Origin: Pseudosulfitobacter pseudonitzschiae
GTDB lineage: Bacteria; Pseudomonadota; Alphaproteobacteria; Rhodobacterales; Rhodobacteraceae
Length of the DNA stretch: 64,000 nt
Assembly: GCF_002222635.1 (NCBI RefSeq)
Contig: NZ_CP022421.1
Span: 35,246-99,245, forward strand
Direction: 5' to 3'
Part shown: in pieces, positions 8,839 through 16,947 of the stretch
How the letters are laid out: every line of letters begins with the position of its first letter
Numbering within the stretch: the first letter of the stretch is position 1
Position numbers and translations under genes: made by a program
The notes under the pieces: model-generated
What the model was told of the DNA's origin: nothing
Seen by the model: only the letters and a program-made list of their open reading frames with translations
The model's database searches: none

Positions 8839-8883
8839 GCAATCGACCCGCCAGGCCGGTTTAGACACAGGCGGGTCGATTGC
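8839..8883. repeat. 14-bp perfect leader hairpin
   Basis: A perfect inverted repeat (GCAATCGACCCGCC at 8839-8852; its complement at 8870-8883) with a 17-nt loop. It lies between the DUF6915 stop (8923) and the next ATG (8817). There is no U-tract on the minus strand, so an mRNA-processing, stability or attenuation element is as likely as a terminator. Confidence 0.6.
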
Positions 8884-8922
8884 GACGTGGTCAAGTGGTT
8901 GGTGAGTTTGCCGCTCGGCGGA

Positions 8923-9399
8923 TCAGGCGGCGTCGCGGTTCAGGCGATGCTGGACGTGCTCGACAGAGACCTTGAGAAGCCAGTCTTCGAAACCAAGAAT
9001 GGTCTGGTGATTGGAGACCGCCTCGATCCAGACCGCACGCGGATTGCGGCCGATGTGCGTCGGATCGTTGTCGATCCGGCCATTGGCCATCCAAGGCTCA
9101 GGCTGAATGCGTCCCAGCCAGTCCGCCAGCGATGGAATACGGCCCTGACAGTCTTCGCGCACATGCTGCTCACCGATCCAGCGGATCGGGACGACCCGGC
9201 CCGCGCTGTTGGTCAGGCTGTGTCCGAAGATCCGTTGGGCATCATAGATTCCGGCCGTATGATGGCGGTAGGCTCGGTGAACAAAGAGGGCCAGGTGCTC
9301 TTTCGATGAGTCAAACCAGTCATGTACGAACTGATAGTCATCTGGAGCACCGCCAAACTTTCGGGCCGAGCTTTCCGCGTGGTGGAGGGGATGTGCCAT
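8923..9399 (-). CDS. DUF6915 family protein
   Basis: A 158-aa protein beginning MAHPLHHAESSARKFGG, followed by HDWFDSSKEHLALFVHRAYR and RWIGEQHVREDCQGRIPSL, the pattern of the DUF6915 family carried by alphaproteobacterial plasmids and ICEs. It is rich in His/Asp/Glu (HPLHHAES, HDWFD, HVRED), which could suggest a metal-binding helical fold, but no activity is known. The start at 9399 is 2 nt downstream of the DUF6878 stop at 9401, so the two genes are probably translated together. Confidence 0.7.
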   Translation of the reverse strand: MAHPLHHAESSARKFGGAPDDYQFVHDWFDSSKEHLALFVHRAYRHHTAGIYDAQRIFGHSLTNSAGRVVPIRWIGEQHVREDCQGRIPSLADWLGRIQPEPWMANGRIDNDPTHIGRNPRAVWIEAVSNHQTILGFEDWLLKVSVEHVQHRLNRDAA

Positions 9400-9400
9400 A

Positions 9401-9784
9401 TCAAAGCCCCTCATGTTCGGTGGTGTTGGTTTCGATATAGCGGTTCGAATGACTGACATCGATCTTGTCAGTCTCGAGCACCCAGGTCAGTTCGCCATAG
9501 CCGCCTTCGTTGTTCTCGAACCCAGGGCTCAGCGCATAGGCGAAGTCCCAGCCGAAATCTTCGACCCGGTGGCGCAACTCTTCTGAGAAAGCGATCGTGT
9601 CTGGCGTCACGACGACATCCTCGACATTGCCGGAGTCGCCATAGCCTTCATAATGCACCACGATGTTCGTCACGCCAAGGGCACGCAGTTCGGTCAGAAG
9701 GGCGGCACGGGTCACAACCCTCTGCTCGGCGGCGCTTCGCTGGGCTTCCAGCATCTGCGCGTAAAAATCATTTACTTGTGTCAT
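9401..9784 (-). CDS. DUF6878 family protein
   Basis: A 127-aa acidic protein starting MTQVNDFYAQMLEAQRSAAE, followed by LLTELRALGVTNIVVHYEGYGDSG, consistent with the DUF6878 family that accompanies DUF6915 on plasmids. The function is unknown. The start at 9784 is used rather than an upstream in-frame codon because a hairpin leader (9817-9841) and the preceding stop (9864) lie upstream. Confidence 0.68.
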   Translation of the reverse strand: MTQVNDFYAQMLEAQRSAAEQRVVTRAALLTELRALGVTNIVVHYEGYGDSGNVEDVVVTPDTIAFSEELRHRVEDFGWDFAYALSPGFENNEGGYGELTWVLETDKIDVSHSNRYIETNTTEHEGL

Positions 9785-9816
9785 GTCTTCGATCCTTTGG
9801 AATTGAGGGAAGGGGA

Positions 9817-9841
9817 GGGCGACCGTTGCAACTGGTCGCCC
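9817..9841. repeat. Leader hairpin upstream of DUF6878 gene
   Basis: GGGCGACC (9817-9824) and GGTCGCCC (9834-9841) form an 8-bp stem with a 9-nt loop in the gap between the 98-aa gene and the DUF6878 start. Confidence 0.5.
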
Positions 9842-9863
9842 AGGAAGTTTCCTGCTGGGGGCT

Positions 9864-10160
9864 TCAGGCCGCGGCATCGCCGCGTTTCTCAGCCGTCCGG
9901 TCAACCAGGTTGAAATACAGATTCTCGGTCGCGCGCTTGAACCCCGGCGGTTTGCGCGGGGCGAGGCAGCGCACCGAGGCGCTGCAGCTCTCACCATGCT
10001 CCATGGCGAACTGCGTCACTTGATCGATCAGGTCGTCCATACCCGCGGCCTGGATGCGCTGTTCGGGGTAATTCGCCATCATCTGGAACTGGGTGACGAC
10101 GAAGGCGCCGTCGCGGTGCGCGGGATAGAGGGTGATCTGATAGTCGAGTGTCTTGGCCAT
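9864..10160 (-). CDS. Hypothetical backbone protein, 98 aa
   Basis: A small protein beginning MAKTLDYQITLYPAHRDGAF with a central GMDDLIDQVTQFAMEHGESC and a basic tail. I do not recognise a named family. It sits between DUF3768 and DUF6878 genes in the same orientation. The ATG at 10160 follows a structured leader (10206-10251), and coding is supported by GC-rich third positions and the conserved spacing of the array. Confidence 0.6.
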   Translation of the reverse strand: MAKTLDYQITLYPAHRDGAFVVTQFQMMANYPEQRIQAAGMDDLIDQVTQFAMEHGESCSASVRCLAPRKPPGFKRATENLYFNLVDRTAEKRGDAAA

Positions 10161-10205
10161 CTCTGGTCTCCTGCGGCGGGCGGAACGCGATCATCGCGCC
10201 CCATG

Positions 10206-10251
10206 GAAACCCGCCAGCGCGAAAGGACCGCCCTTTGTGCAAGGACGGTCC
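10206..10251. ncRNA. Structured 46-nt leader element, copy 1
   Basis: A 46-nt element with an 11-bp imperfect stem (10225-10251). It matches a second copy at 10702-10747 at 39 of 46 positions. Two of the differences are compensatory in the stem (A-U to G-C and U-A to C-G), which argues for a conserved RNA structure. It lies upstream of the 98-aa gene on the minus strand. Confidence 0.5.
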
Positions 10252-10276
10252 GAGGTGATGTTGGAGAAGAGAGGCG

Positions 10277-10657
10277 TCAGTATTCCGATGGCAGAAGCAG
10301 GGTCAGAACCCGGCGCGTCTGTTCGGGATCGGAGGGCTCGGGCGAGCCGTGCATGAAGTCGACGTCGTACAAATCGACCTTGAACCAGACCGTAGTCCCA
10401 TCAAAGTCGATGACACCCATCTCGTGCCAGCCATGGGGATCGCTGTCAGCGTTGAACGCGTCAAACGAAGCGACGCGGCGGGTGAGAGCGAGCTGGGCGT
10501 CCGGCCCTAGTGCTGCAACACCACGGGTCATCACGAACTGGCCCTGCGGAGCATTCGCGACGGGGGTTGTCCCGAGAATGGAGCGACGAAAGGCATCATT
10601 CTGCCCGGCGATCAATTCGGCTTCCTTAACGGGATCGAGATCGAGTGTGGTGGTCAT
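10277..10657 (-). CDS. DUF3768 domain protein
   Basis: A 126-aa protein. The segment LIAGQNDAFRRSILG, VMTRGVAALGPDAQLALTRR and VASFDAFNADSDPHGWHEMG follows the DUF3768 pattern (N-x-D-x-FR, then FxxFxxDxDPHGEHDFG), with a C-terminal block WFKVDLYDVDFMHGSP. Proteins of this family are common on alphaproteobacterial plasmids and their role is unknown. It is flanked on both sides by copies of the 46-nt structured element. Confidence 0.75.
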   Translation of the reverse strand: MTTTLDLDPVKEAELIAGQNDAFRRSILGTTPVANAPQGQFVMTRGVAALGPDAQLALTRRVASFDAFNADSDPHGWHEMGVIDFDGTTVWFKVDLYDVDFMHGSPEPSDPEQTRRVLTLLLPSEY

Positions 10658-10701
10658 GGGATATCTCCGGGACGGGCCAGCCGATCCGATATCGGCTGCG
10701 T

Positions 10702-10747
10702 GAAACCCGTCAGCGGGAAAGGGCCGCCCTCTGCGCGAGGACGGCCC
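10702..10747. ncRNA. Structured 46-nt leader element, copy 2
   Basis: Second copy of the element at 10206-10251, in the gap between the ParB-like gene (ends 10783) and the DUF3768 start (10657). The stem at 10721-10747 keeps the same single mismatch and loop length while two base pairs covary. Confidence 0.5.
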
Positions 10748-10782
10748 ATGGGTTAGTCAGGGTTCAGAGCGGCGCCTAGGTC

Positions 10783-12954
10783 TCAGGCGGCATCACTGCT
10801 GAGAAAGGCGGGCAAGGCATCCGGTTCGTCATCCGAGGCTGAAATGGACTCCTCACCGGACTCATCTTCGCCAAAGGCGGTTTTCGCCGCATCAATGGGG
10901 AGGTCGAGGCCACTATCCGATGCACCAGAAAATACCATCCCATCGGGCAGCCACCGCGTCGACCTTGCAACCGTTGCGGCGTCGAAACCTTCTGTCTCGC
11001 CGGCCGTTTCCGCAAAAGCCCGCTCCGTCGCGGCCGCGATATCGCCTTTGCGTTCGCGGTTGCGATCCTCGGCGTAGTCGTCACCGATCAGCTTGCGTGC
11101 CGTGGCCACCGCATGCCCCTTGTTGACCCGACCCCAGTAGTTTTGGGCAGTCGGGCGCCAGCAGGCAGCCACATCGACATCGAGCCGCGCGCCGATCTCC
11201 TCGATGATCGGGGAAGGACGATTGTCGGAGGAAAGCTGGGGTTTGACCGCCAGACCCGTCGCCCAGGCGAAAAGCGCCTGCTTGTCGGCAAGGGGCAGCG
11301 CCGACATCGCCCGGAAGTCCTCGGGTTTCTCCAGCTTCATCCAGTCGGTGGCGAGGTCTTGTTCCAGCGCCTCGAGCATCTTCTGGGCGACGGTATCGGC
11401 ATGCAAGACCTCACGATTCTGAGCCTGGAAGGGACGGATCGAGATGTCGAGTGCCTCGTTGTTGTAGGACCGTGACAGCGCCTGCTCGCAGAGCGAATAG
11501 AGCATCGCATCGAACGCCACTTCGAAATCCGCCGCCAGATGCGCCCGCAGGATGTGCTGGCGCGTCGCCCGCAGATCGTCGGCGAGGCTCGCCGAAATCC
11601 CATCCGCCTTGCGCAAGGTCGCCGCCGGGTCGGAGGTCGGCACGGGCGAAGAGGAGGTCGGCGGCGTCACATGCGGCCCGGCAGGGGAGGAAGCATCACC
11701 CGCGTCAGCACGCGCGTCGTCCGGCTCGGGTGCGGTGGGAATATCCTCGGGCCGCACCAGGCCTTTCTCGACCCGTAGCGCGCCGTCATGACCGATGGTC
11801 AGCACCACACCGGCGATTGCGCGATCTTCTTCACCGTAGGGCTGACGTTCACGCTGCAGGGCCTCGATCTCGCGCAGGCGCGGCTCGATGGCATAGTATT
11901 CTTCCGTCTCCGCCTCAGACCAGTCCTCACCGTCATTCTGCGCCGCCAGTTCTTCCTCGCGTTCAATCAGGCGGGCCTCTTCGGCGAGAAGGTCCGGATC
12001 GGGTTCGATGTCCTGCGGATAGACCCGCCCGAAACTGCGAAACGCACCGTAATCCACGGAAAGATGCACCTCAACCCATTTCCATGTCTCCTCGAAGGGC
12101 TTGGCCGCAGCCTGCAGCTTCTCGATCGCAAGTCGCTCCAGGAGCTCGGGGTTTTCCATATGGGCGCTGGCACGATCATCGAAGAGATCGCGCAGCAAAA
12201 CCCCGCCCGCCGCCTCATAGGCTTCGATCCCGACGAAGCGCCCGAGGGCCGAGTTCGCCGAATGCGCGGTCTCGGTCAGCTGGCGTTTGATGCTCTGGGG
12301 ATGGATGTGATAGCCGCCCTTCACCACGTTCCAGACTGCCAGCTGGCGATCATGGTCGTCGGTCAGGGTGAAGGCCATCACGCATTCGAGGGTCAGATCC
12401 CCCGCGCGGAACTGCTCGATGATCTCGGGCGCGACACGGGCGAGTTTGAGGCGACGGCGCACCAGGTCGACGGAGACACCGAACTTCAACGCGATTTCGT
12501 CCTCGCTGCGACCCTCGGCGATCAGCTTGTCGAAGGACTCGAACTGGTCGGCGGGATGCATGGCTGCGCGCTGGAGGTTTTCTGTGGCGGAGGTGAGGAT
12601 GGCGTTGCGCTCGTCCTCGACGAGGCAGGGCACTGGATGATCCGCGGGGATCACACCGTCTTCGGCGAGCTGCTTCAGTGCTTTGAGGCGGCGGCCGCCG
12701 GCATCGACCGCAAACCGTGTCTCAGACAGCGCATGAACTACCAGGTTCTGCTTGATACCGGTTTCGCGAATGCTGGAAAGAAGCTCGGCGTCATCGTTGG
12801 TGCTGGCGGCGACTTTGCGGACGTTGAGGGGGCTGGTCTCCAGCTGATCAAGCGGGATCATCCGGATGTCGGCAGCGCCCTCAGGCGTTGCCGATCCGGC
12901 GGCTTCGGTCGTCTTTGCGTTGGTGGGTTTCGGACGGGTCGTGGTCTTGGCCAT
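10783..12954 (-). CDS. ParB/RepB/Spo0J-family large nuclease-like protein
   Basis: A 723-aa protein with an N-terminal ParB/sulfiredoxin-like domain (about residues 30-130: IPLDQLETSPLNVRK, VHALSETRFAVDAGGRRLKAL, TENLQRAAMHPADQFESF) and a following HTH of KorB type (EIALKFGVSVDLVRRRLKLA). The long C-terminal half is acidic and contains a low-complexity linker (about residues 455-500). Such large ParB-like proteins are typical of ICE and plasmid backbones and are distinct from partition ParB, which would pair with ParA; no parA is seen here. The start at 12954 (MAKTTTRPKPTNAK) has an AGGA ribosome site; an upstream ATG at 13092 would swallow the leader hairpin. Confidence 0.8.
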   Translation of the reverse strand: MAKTTTRPKPTNAKTTEAAGSATPEGAADIRMIPLDQLETSPLNVRKVAASTNDDAELLSSIRETGIKQNLVVHALSETRFAVDAGGRRLKALKQLAEDGVIPADHPVPCLVEDERNAILTSATENLQRAAMHPADQFESFDKLIAEGRSEDEIALKFGVSVDLVRRRLKLARVAPEIIEQFRAGDLTLECVMAFTLTDDHDRQLAVWNVVKGGYHIHPQSIKRQLTETAHSANSALGRFVGIEAYEAAGGVLLRDLFDDRASAHMENPELLERLAIEKLQAAAKPFEETWKWVEVHLSVDYGAFRSFGRVYPQDIEPDPDLLAEEARLIEREEELAAQNDGEDWSEAETEEYYAIEPRLREIEALQRERQPYGEEDRAIAGVVLTIGHDGALRVEKGLVRPEDIPTAPEPDDARADAGDASSPAGPHVTPPTSSSPVPTSDPAATLRKADGISASLADDLRATRQHILRAHLAADFEVAFDAMLYSLCEQALSRSYNNEALDISIRPFQAQNREVLHADTVAQKMLEALEQDLATDWMKLEKPEDFRAMSALPLADKQALFAWATGLAVKPQLSSDNRPSPIIEEIGARLDVDVAACWRPTAQNYWGRVNKGHAVATARKLIGDDYAEDRNRERKGDIAAATERAFAETAGETEGFDAATVARSTRWLPDGMVFSGASDSGLDLPIDAAKTAFGEDESGEESISASDDEPDALPAFLSSDAA

Positions 12955-13005
12955 GGTCAGAGTCCTTGTCACGCCGGACCCGGATGAGCCTCTCTCTATC
13001 CTTTC

Positions 13006-13024
13006 AAGCCCGGCACCCGGGCTT
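13006..13024. repeat. Leader hairpin upstream of ParB-like gene
   Basis: A perfect 8-bp stem with a 3-nt loop (AAGCCCGG-CAC-CCGGGCTT), 52 nt upstream of the ATG at 12954. It parallels the palindrome upstream of the helicase gene. Confidence 0.5.
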
Positions 13025-13290
13025 CCCTTTCTTGAGCTCTTGCCGGTCGAGAATAGTCGCGTTGGTTCAAATCCGAAGTGACAATTGTTCATGAAAACTC
13101 AATGCTGCACGAAGGACCGCCATTGGGACGCTGCTACCCTCGCTTGAATTTCCAGGCACAGAAACCGGTTGCCAAGTAGCGTGAAACCAAATGCATGTAC
13201 GCGAATTTGTGGGGCGGTCGAGTCCCGCGCTTTCAAAAATCAATCGCAAGATCAAGCGCTATTTCTGATTCGACCATGCTTCAATGAGTA
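13025..13290. other. Backbone/cargo II junction, no gene seen
   Basis: About 266 bp between the ParB-like leader and the stop of the MFS gene, of mixed base composition. A 62-codon open frame here has no ribosome site or recognisable product. No IS ends or attachment repeats could be identified by eye. Confidence 0.4.
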
Positions 13291-14481
13291 CTAGCGCTTC
13301 ATCATGAGCGCAAAGCTAAAGTAGATAGAAGCGATTAAACCCACGAAAGCCAATACAGTGGTGACCGCAAGCGGGACCGAATAGGAACCTGTTTGGGTAT
13401 ATAGAAGCCCTCCTGCCCAAGGAGCTATCAGCCCAGCGAGGCCATATGAGAAGATCATTTTACCATAGACCCTCCCAATCTGCGAGATGCCGTATTCACG
13501 CCCGATCAATACGGGTATCAGCGACGCCGAACCACCAAAGCACAGTCCAACAAATACGGTCGCTACGCAAACGATCAAGAAGCTGTCCGAACGTATCATC
13601 AATAACGCAGCGACCGTAAGCAAGCAGACAAAAAACAACGCACTTCTGCCTTGAACCCAATCGACAAACCTGCCACCAAAAATGGATCCTATTATATATC
13701 CTAAATTCAACAAGCCCGCGCCTAGTCCAAGAAGCCTACTTGGAACGCCAATTTCTTCCAAAATACCGGATATATGCGAGATAGTTAACAGCCCGGCAAA
13801 GCAAATTGCGAAGAAACAGTAGGACATAATCGCAAAGCGAAGCGTAAAGACTTCAGAGCCAGTACGCTCTTGAATTTCTTCTGTAGGTGTCTGAGGAGAA
13901 CCATCAGTTTTAAAAACAACAAAAACTCCGAGCAGAAGTATTCCGAAACCGATGACAAGAAATGATGTCGCTGGAGAACTGTGCAGAATCGCCCGTGCAA
14001 AAACGCTAGAAATAAGGATCCCAGACAAGGCAAAACACGACACTATGACACCAATCGCTAGAGAACGATTTCGCTCTTTTGCGAATTGAGCCATTTCAAG
14101 CGCGAACCCGTACCCCAAGCCTGAGCCGGTCCCAAAAGCCATGCCATAGCCAATAATAAGCGACGTCAATGTTGGCCAAAAGCCAAACAGAAAGTGCCCG
14201 CCACCAGCCAGTGAAAAACAAAGCAAAGCAGTGCCGCGTAAGGTCAATCTCGTTGATACTGCCTTTTGTAGCATCATTCCCAGCATGAAACACGCCAGTG
14301 CCAATGACGGAGCCAAGCTTAACTCAGCCCGGCTCAGCCCGAGATCCCTTTCCATCGGTAACAGGAACAAGCTCCACGCATACATTACACCCATGCAGCT
14401 GTTAGTAAGACAGCCAATCAGCACTGGGGGAGAAAGCAGACCTACTCCCAGCGCGTCATTTCCGTCAACTCTGCCAATCAT
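13291..14481 (-). CDS. MFS permease (oxalate/formate-antiporter-like)
   Basis: A 396-aa membrane protein with about 12 hydrophobic segments in two six-helix halves separated by a hydrophilic loop near residues 190-210 (DGSPQTPTEEIQERTG). Motifs such as GVMYAWSLFLLPMERDLGLSRAEL and the halfway FGGRFVDWVQGR resemble the OFA/monocarboxylate branch of the major facilitator family. It is the last gene of the hyuAB-liv-demethylase operon, starting 3 nt after the upstream stop. Its base composition is clearly more AT-rich than its neighbours, suggesting a separate origin. A role in uptake of the lactam or amino acid, or in export of formate or another acid, is inferred only. Confidence 0.78.
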   Translation of the reverse strand: MIGRVDGNDALGVGLLSPPVLIGCLTNSCMGVMYAWSLFLLPMERDLGLSRAELSLAPSLALACFMLGMMLQKAVSTRLTLRGTALLCFSLAGGGHFLFGFWPTLTSLIIGYGMAFGTGSGLGYGFALEMAQFAKERNRSLAIGVIVSCFALSGILISSVFARAILHSSPATSFLVIGFGILLLGVFVVFKTDGSPQTPTEEIQERTGSEVFTLRFAIMSYCFFAICFAGLLTISHISGILEEIGVPSRLLGLGAGLLNLGYIIGSIFGGRFVDWVQGRSALFFVCLLTVAALLMIRSDSFLIVCVATVFVGLCFGGSASLIPVLIGREYGISQIGRVYGKMIFSYGLAGLIAPWAGGLLYTQTGSYSVPLAVTTVLAFVGLIASIYFSFALMMKR

Positions 14482-14484
14482 TGT

Positions 14485-16929
14485 CTACACCTTGATCCTC
14501 TCGTTCTTTGGGTCCAAGAAAGGTGAGAGTGACGCAGTTGCCTTGTAACGTTCACAGGCGATCTCAATCTCGAATCCACCGGCATTGATGAAGTCGCGAG
14601 TGACACCGTCGGCGTTATAGATGTATCCCATGCCCATCGATCGATCGAGCCTGTGCCCATATCCACCAGAGGTAATAGATCCGATTATCCTACCTTCCTT
14701 GTAGATTGGCTCTTCGTGATAGAGCATCTTTCGACATCCGTCGGGCAGTTGGAATTGTACAAGCCGCTTTGTAGGCACACCGGCGTCTCGCGCACGCAAG
14801 AGAGCATCACGGCCGACAAATTCAGCTTTATTATAGTCCACGGCAAACGAGAGCCCCGCCTGGATCGGAGTGTCTTCTTCGCCAATGTCATGCCCCCAGT
14901 GCCGATAACCTTTTTCTACCCGAAGGCTGTTGAGCGCAAAGAACCCCGCATGGCTAAGGCCAAATTCCTGACCGGCCTCGACGATCTTGTCGAAGACATG
15001 CATCGCGAAATCCGCCGGGATATAGAGTTCCCACCCAAGCTCGCCGACAAAGGTCAGCCGACTCGCCCTGACGGTCGCATATCCGACGGCAATCTCCTGA
15101 CTCGTCCCGAACGGGAAGGCGGCATTCGACAGGTCGGCACCAGAAACCTTCTCAAGCAGCGCACGGGATTTGGGCCCCATAATCGCTAGCATCGGTAGGC
15201 CGGGCGTAACATCGGTGACAACGACAGCCGCATCGTCGGGAATGTGGCGGCGCAACCACGACAGATCGCGTGTCTGGCTGGCGGCTATGGTGACGACTAG
15301 ATAGGCTGTTTCTGAAAGCCGGGTGATCGTGACATCCGCCTCGATACCCCCGCGCGGGTTGAGCCACTGGGTGTAGACGACCTTGCCCATAGCAACATCA
15401 ACATTTCCCGCTGACACGTTGTTGAGAATGCGGCAAGCGTCTCGGCCCTCGACCCGGAATTTCACATAGCAACTCTGGTCGAAAACGGTCACGGCTGATT
15501 GCGTGTCCAAACATTCAGCGCGCGCGTCTTCGAACCAGCTTTGCGGGCCGAAGGAATAGCCGATCTCAGTCGAGCGGCCATCGCGCGCGAAAAAGCCCGG
15601 CCGCTCATATCCGGCAGCTTCGGTCATCGAGGCCCCGAGAGCGACAAGGCGGTCGTGAAACGGGCTTTGGCGCACATTGCGCGCGGTTTCATATTGCTGG
15701 TAAGGCCAATGCATCTTGTAGAGCAAGCCCAACGTTTCCTTGGTCCGGTCGAAGAGATAGCTCTTGTTCGACTGCCAGGAATGCATGCGGCGCACGTCGA
15801 CATCTGCCAGCTCCATCGGCGGGTGACCGTCGTTGATCCAATCCGCCAGCGCCTTGCCGACGCCACCGGACGACAGGATGCCGACCGAGTTGAACCCGCA
15901 GGCGCAGAACAACCCCTCAACTTCGGGCGTCTCTCCCAGAAGGTAGCGGTCATCGGGCGTGAAGCTTTCGGGGCCGTTGAAGAACAGCTGGATACCCGCG
16001 TTAGCCAGCGCCGGCACGCGTTTGACGGCCATGTCGAGGATTGGTTCGAAATGATCGAAATCCTCGGGCAGGCTGTCGAAGCAGAAGTCCTCGGGGATGC
16101 CGTTGTGCCCCCAGGGTTTCGCTTCGGGCTCGAAGCATCCCAGCAGCAGCTTGCCAGCGTCTTCCTTGTAATAGGAACACTCATCGGCGACGAACAGCAC
16201 CGGCAGTTCGCGGGGCAGATCGGGCATCTGCTCGGTCACGATGTAGAAATGCTCTGCCGCGTGGAGCGGCAGGGAGACGCCGCTTTGCGCCGCGAATTCC
16301 CGCGACCACATGCCACCCGCGATGACGACGCGGTCGGCGCGGATCTCGCCATCGGCGAGTTTCACGCCCCGCACCTTTCCGTTCTCGACGATCAGGCGCT
16401 CGACCGGGGTCTGTTCGAAAATCCGCGCGCCGCGCATACGCGCGCCTTTGGCCATCGCCATCGTCACGTCGGCGGGATTGACCTGCCCGTCATTGGGCAT
16501 CCAGATGCCGCCGACGATGTCGCCGACTTCGACCAGCGGCCAGCGTTCGCGGATTTCGCCGGCGGAGACGACGTCGGCCTCGAGCCCGAAATTTCGGGCC
16601 ATGGACACGCCACGTTTCAGTTCCTCGAAGCGCGCGTCATGCGTGGCAAGGCGCAGCGCGCCGTTTTGCTTGAAGCCCGTCGCCTGCCCCGTTTCCGCCT
16701 CCAGATCGCGAAACAGCTCGCCGGTGTATTGGGCAAGCTGTGTCATGTTTCGCGTCGCACGGAGCTGCGTCACGAGTCCAGCCGCATGCCAGGTCGTGCC
16801 GCTCGTGAGTTGCTTGCGCTCGCACAACACGACATCGGTAATCCCCAGCTTGGTCAGATGATATGCGATGGAGCAGCCCGCAACGCCGCCGCCTACGATA
16901 ACCACATCTGCCGTGTTTGGAATGCCCAT
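14485..16929 (-). CDS. FAD/THF-dependent amine demethylase (DMGDH / methylaminobutyrate-oxidase-like)
   Basis: An 814-aa two-part enzyme. Residues about 1-380 form a DAO-type FAD domain (ADVVIVGGGVAGCSIAYHLT), with His48 in TTWHAAGLV, the position where dimethylglycine and sarcosine dehydrogenases bind FAD covalently. Residues about 425-800 form the GcvT folate domain plus its C-terminal barrel (LRVEKGYRHWGHDIGEEDTP). The family oxidises N-methyl amines and hands the carbon to THF as 5,10-methylene-THF. Length and fold match pAO1 gamma-N-methylaminobutyrate oxidase. Here etfBA, folD and purU lie in the divergent operon, so electrons probably go to ETF. The likely substrate is 4-methylaminobutyrate; dimethylglycine or sarcosine are alternatives. 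A CAGGAG site precedes the ATG. Confidence 0.85.
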   Translation of the reverse strand: MGIPNTADVVIVGGGVAGCSIAYHLTKLGITDVVLCERKQLTSGTTWHAAGLVTQLRATRNMTQLAQYTGELFRDLEAETGQATGFKQNGALRLATHDARFEELKRGVSMARNFGLEADVVSAGEIRERWPLVEVGDIVGGIWMPNDGQVNPADVTMAMAKGARMRGARIFEQTPVERLIVENGKVRGVKLADGEIRADRVVIAGGMWSREFAAQSGVSLPLHAAEHFYIVTEQMPDLPRELPVLFVADECSYYKEDAGKLLLGCFEPEAKPWGHNGIPEDFCFDSLPEDFDHFEPILDMAVKRVPALANAGIQLFFNGPESFTPDDRYLLGETPEVEGLFCACGFNSVGILSSGGVGKALADWINDGHPPMELADVDVRRMHSWQSNKSYLFDRTKETLGLLYKMHWPYQQYETARNVRQSPFHDRLVALGASMTEAAGYERPGFFARDGRSTEIGYSFGPQSWFEDARAECLDTQSAVTVFDQSCYVKFRVEGRDACRILNNVSAGNVDVAMGKVVYTQWLNPRGGIEADVTITRLSETAYLVVTIAASQTRDLSWLRRHIPDDAAVVVTDVTPGLPMLAIMGPKSRALLEKVSGADLSNAAFPFGTSQEIAVGYATVRASRLTFVGELGWELYIPADFAMHVFDKIVEAGQEFGLSHAGFFALNSLRVEKGYRHWGHDIGEEDTPIQAGLSFAVDYNKAEFVGRDALLRARDAGVPTKRLVQFQLPDGCRKMLYHEEPIYKEGRIIGSITSGGYGHRLDRSMGMGYIYNADGVTRDFINAGGFEIEIACERYKATASLSPFLDPKNERIKV

Positions 16930-16947
16930 AAATGTAGCTCCTGTCTT

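Noticed and set aside
10783..12954. Reading the ParB-like gene as a plasmid partition system
   Set aside because: No ParA ATPase or parS cluster is visible nearby, and the 723-aa size suits the large ParB-like proteins of ICE backbones rather than partition ParB.
11788..12987. 399-codon plus-strand open frame
   Set aside because: Antisense shadow of the ParB-like gene.
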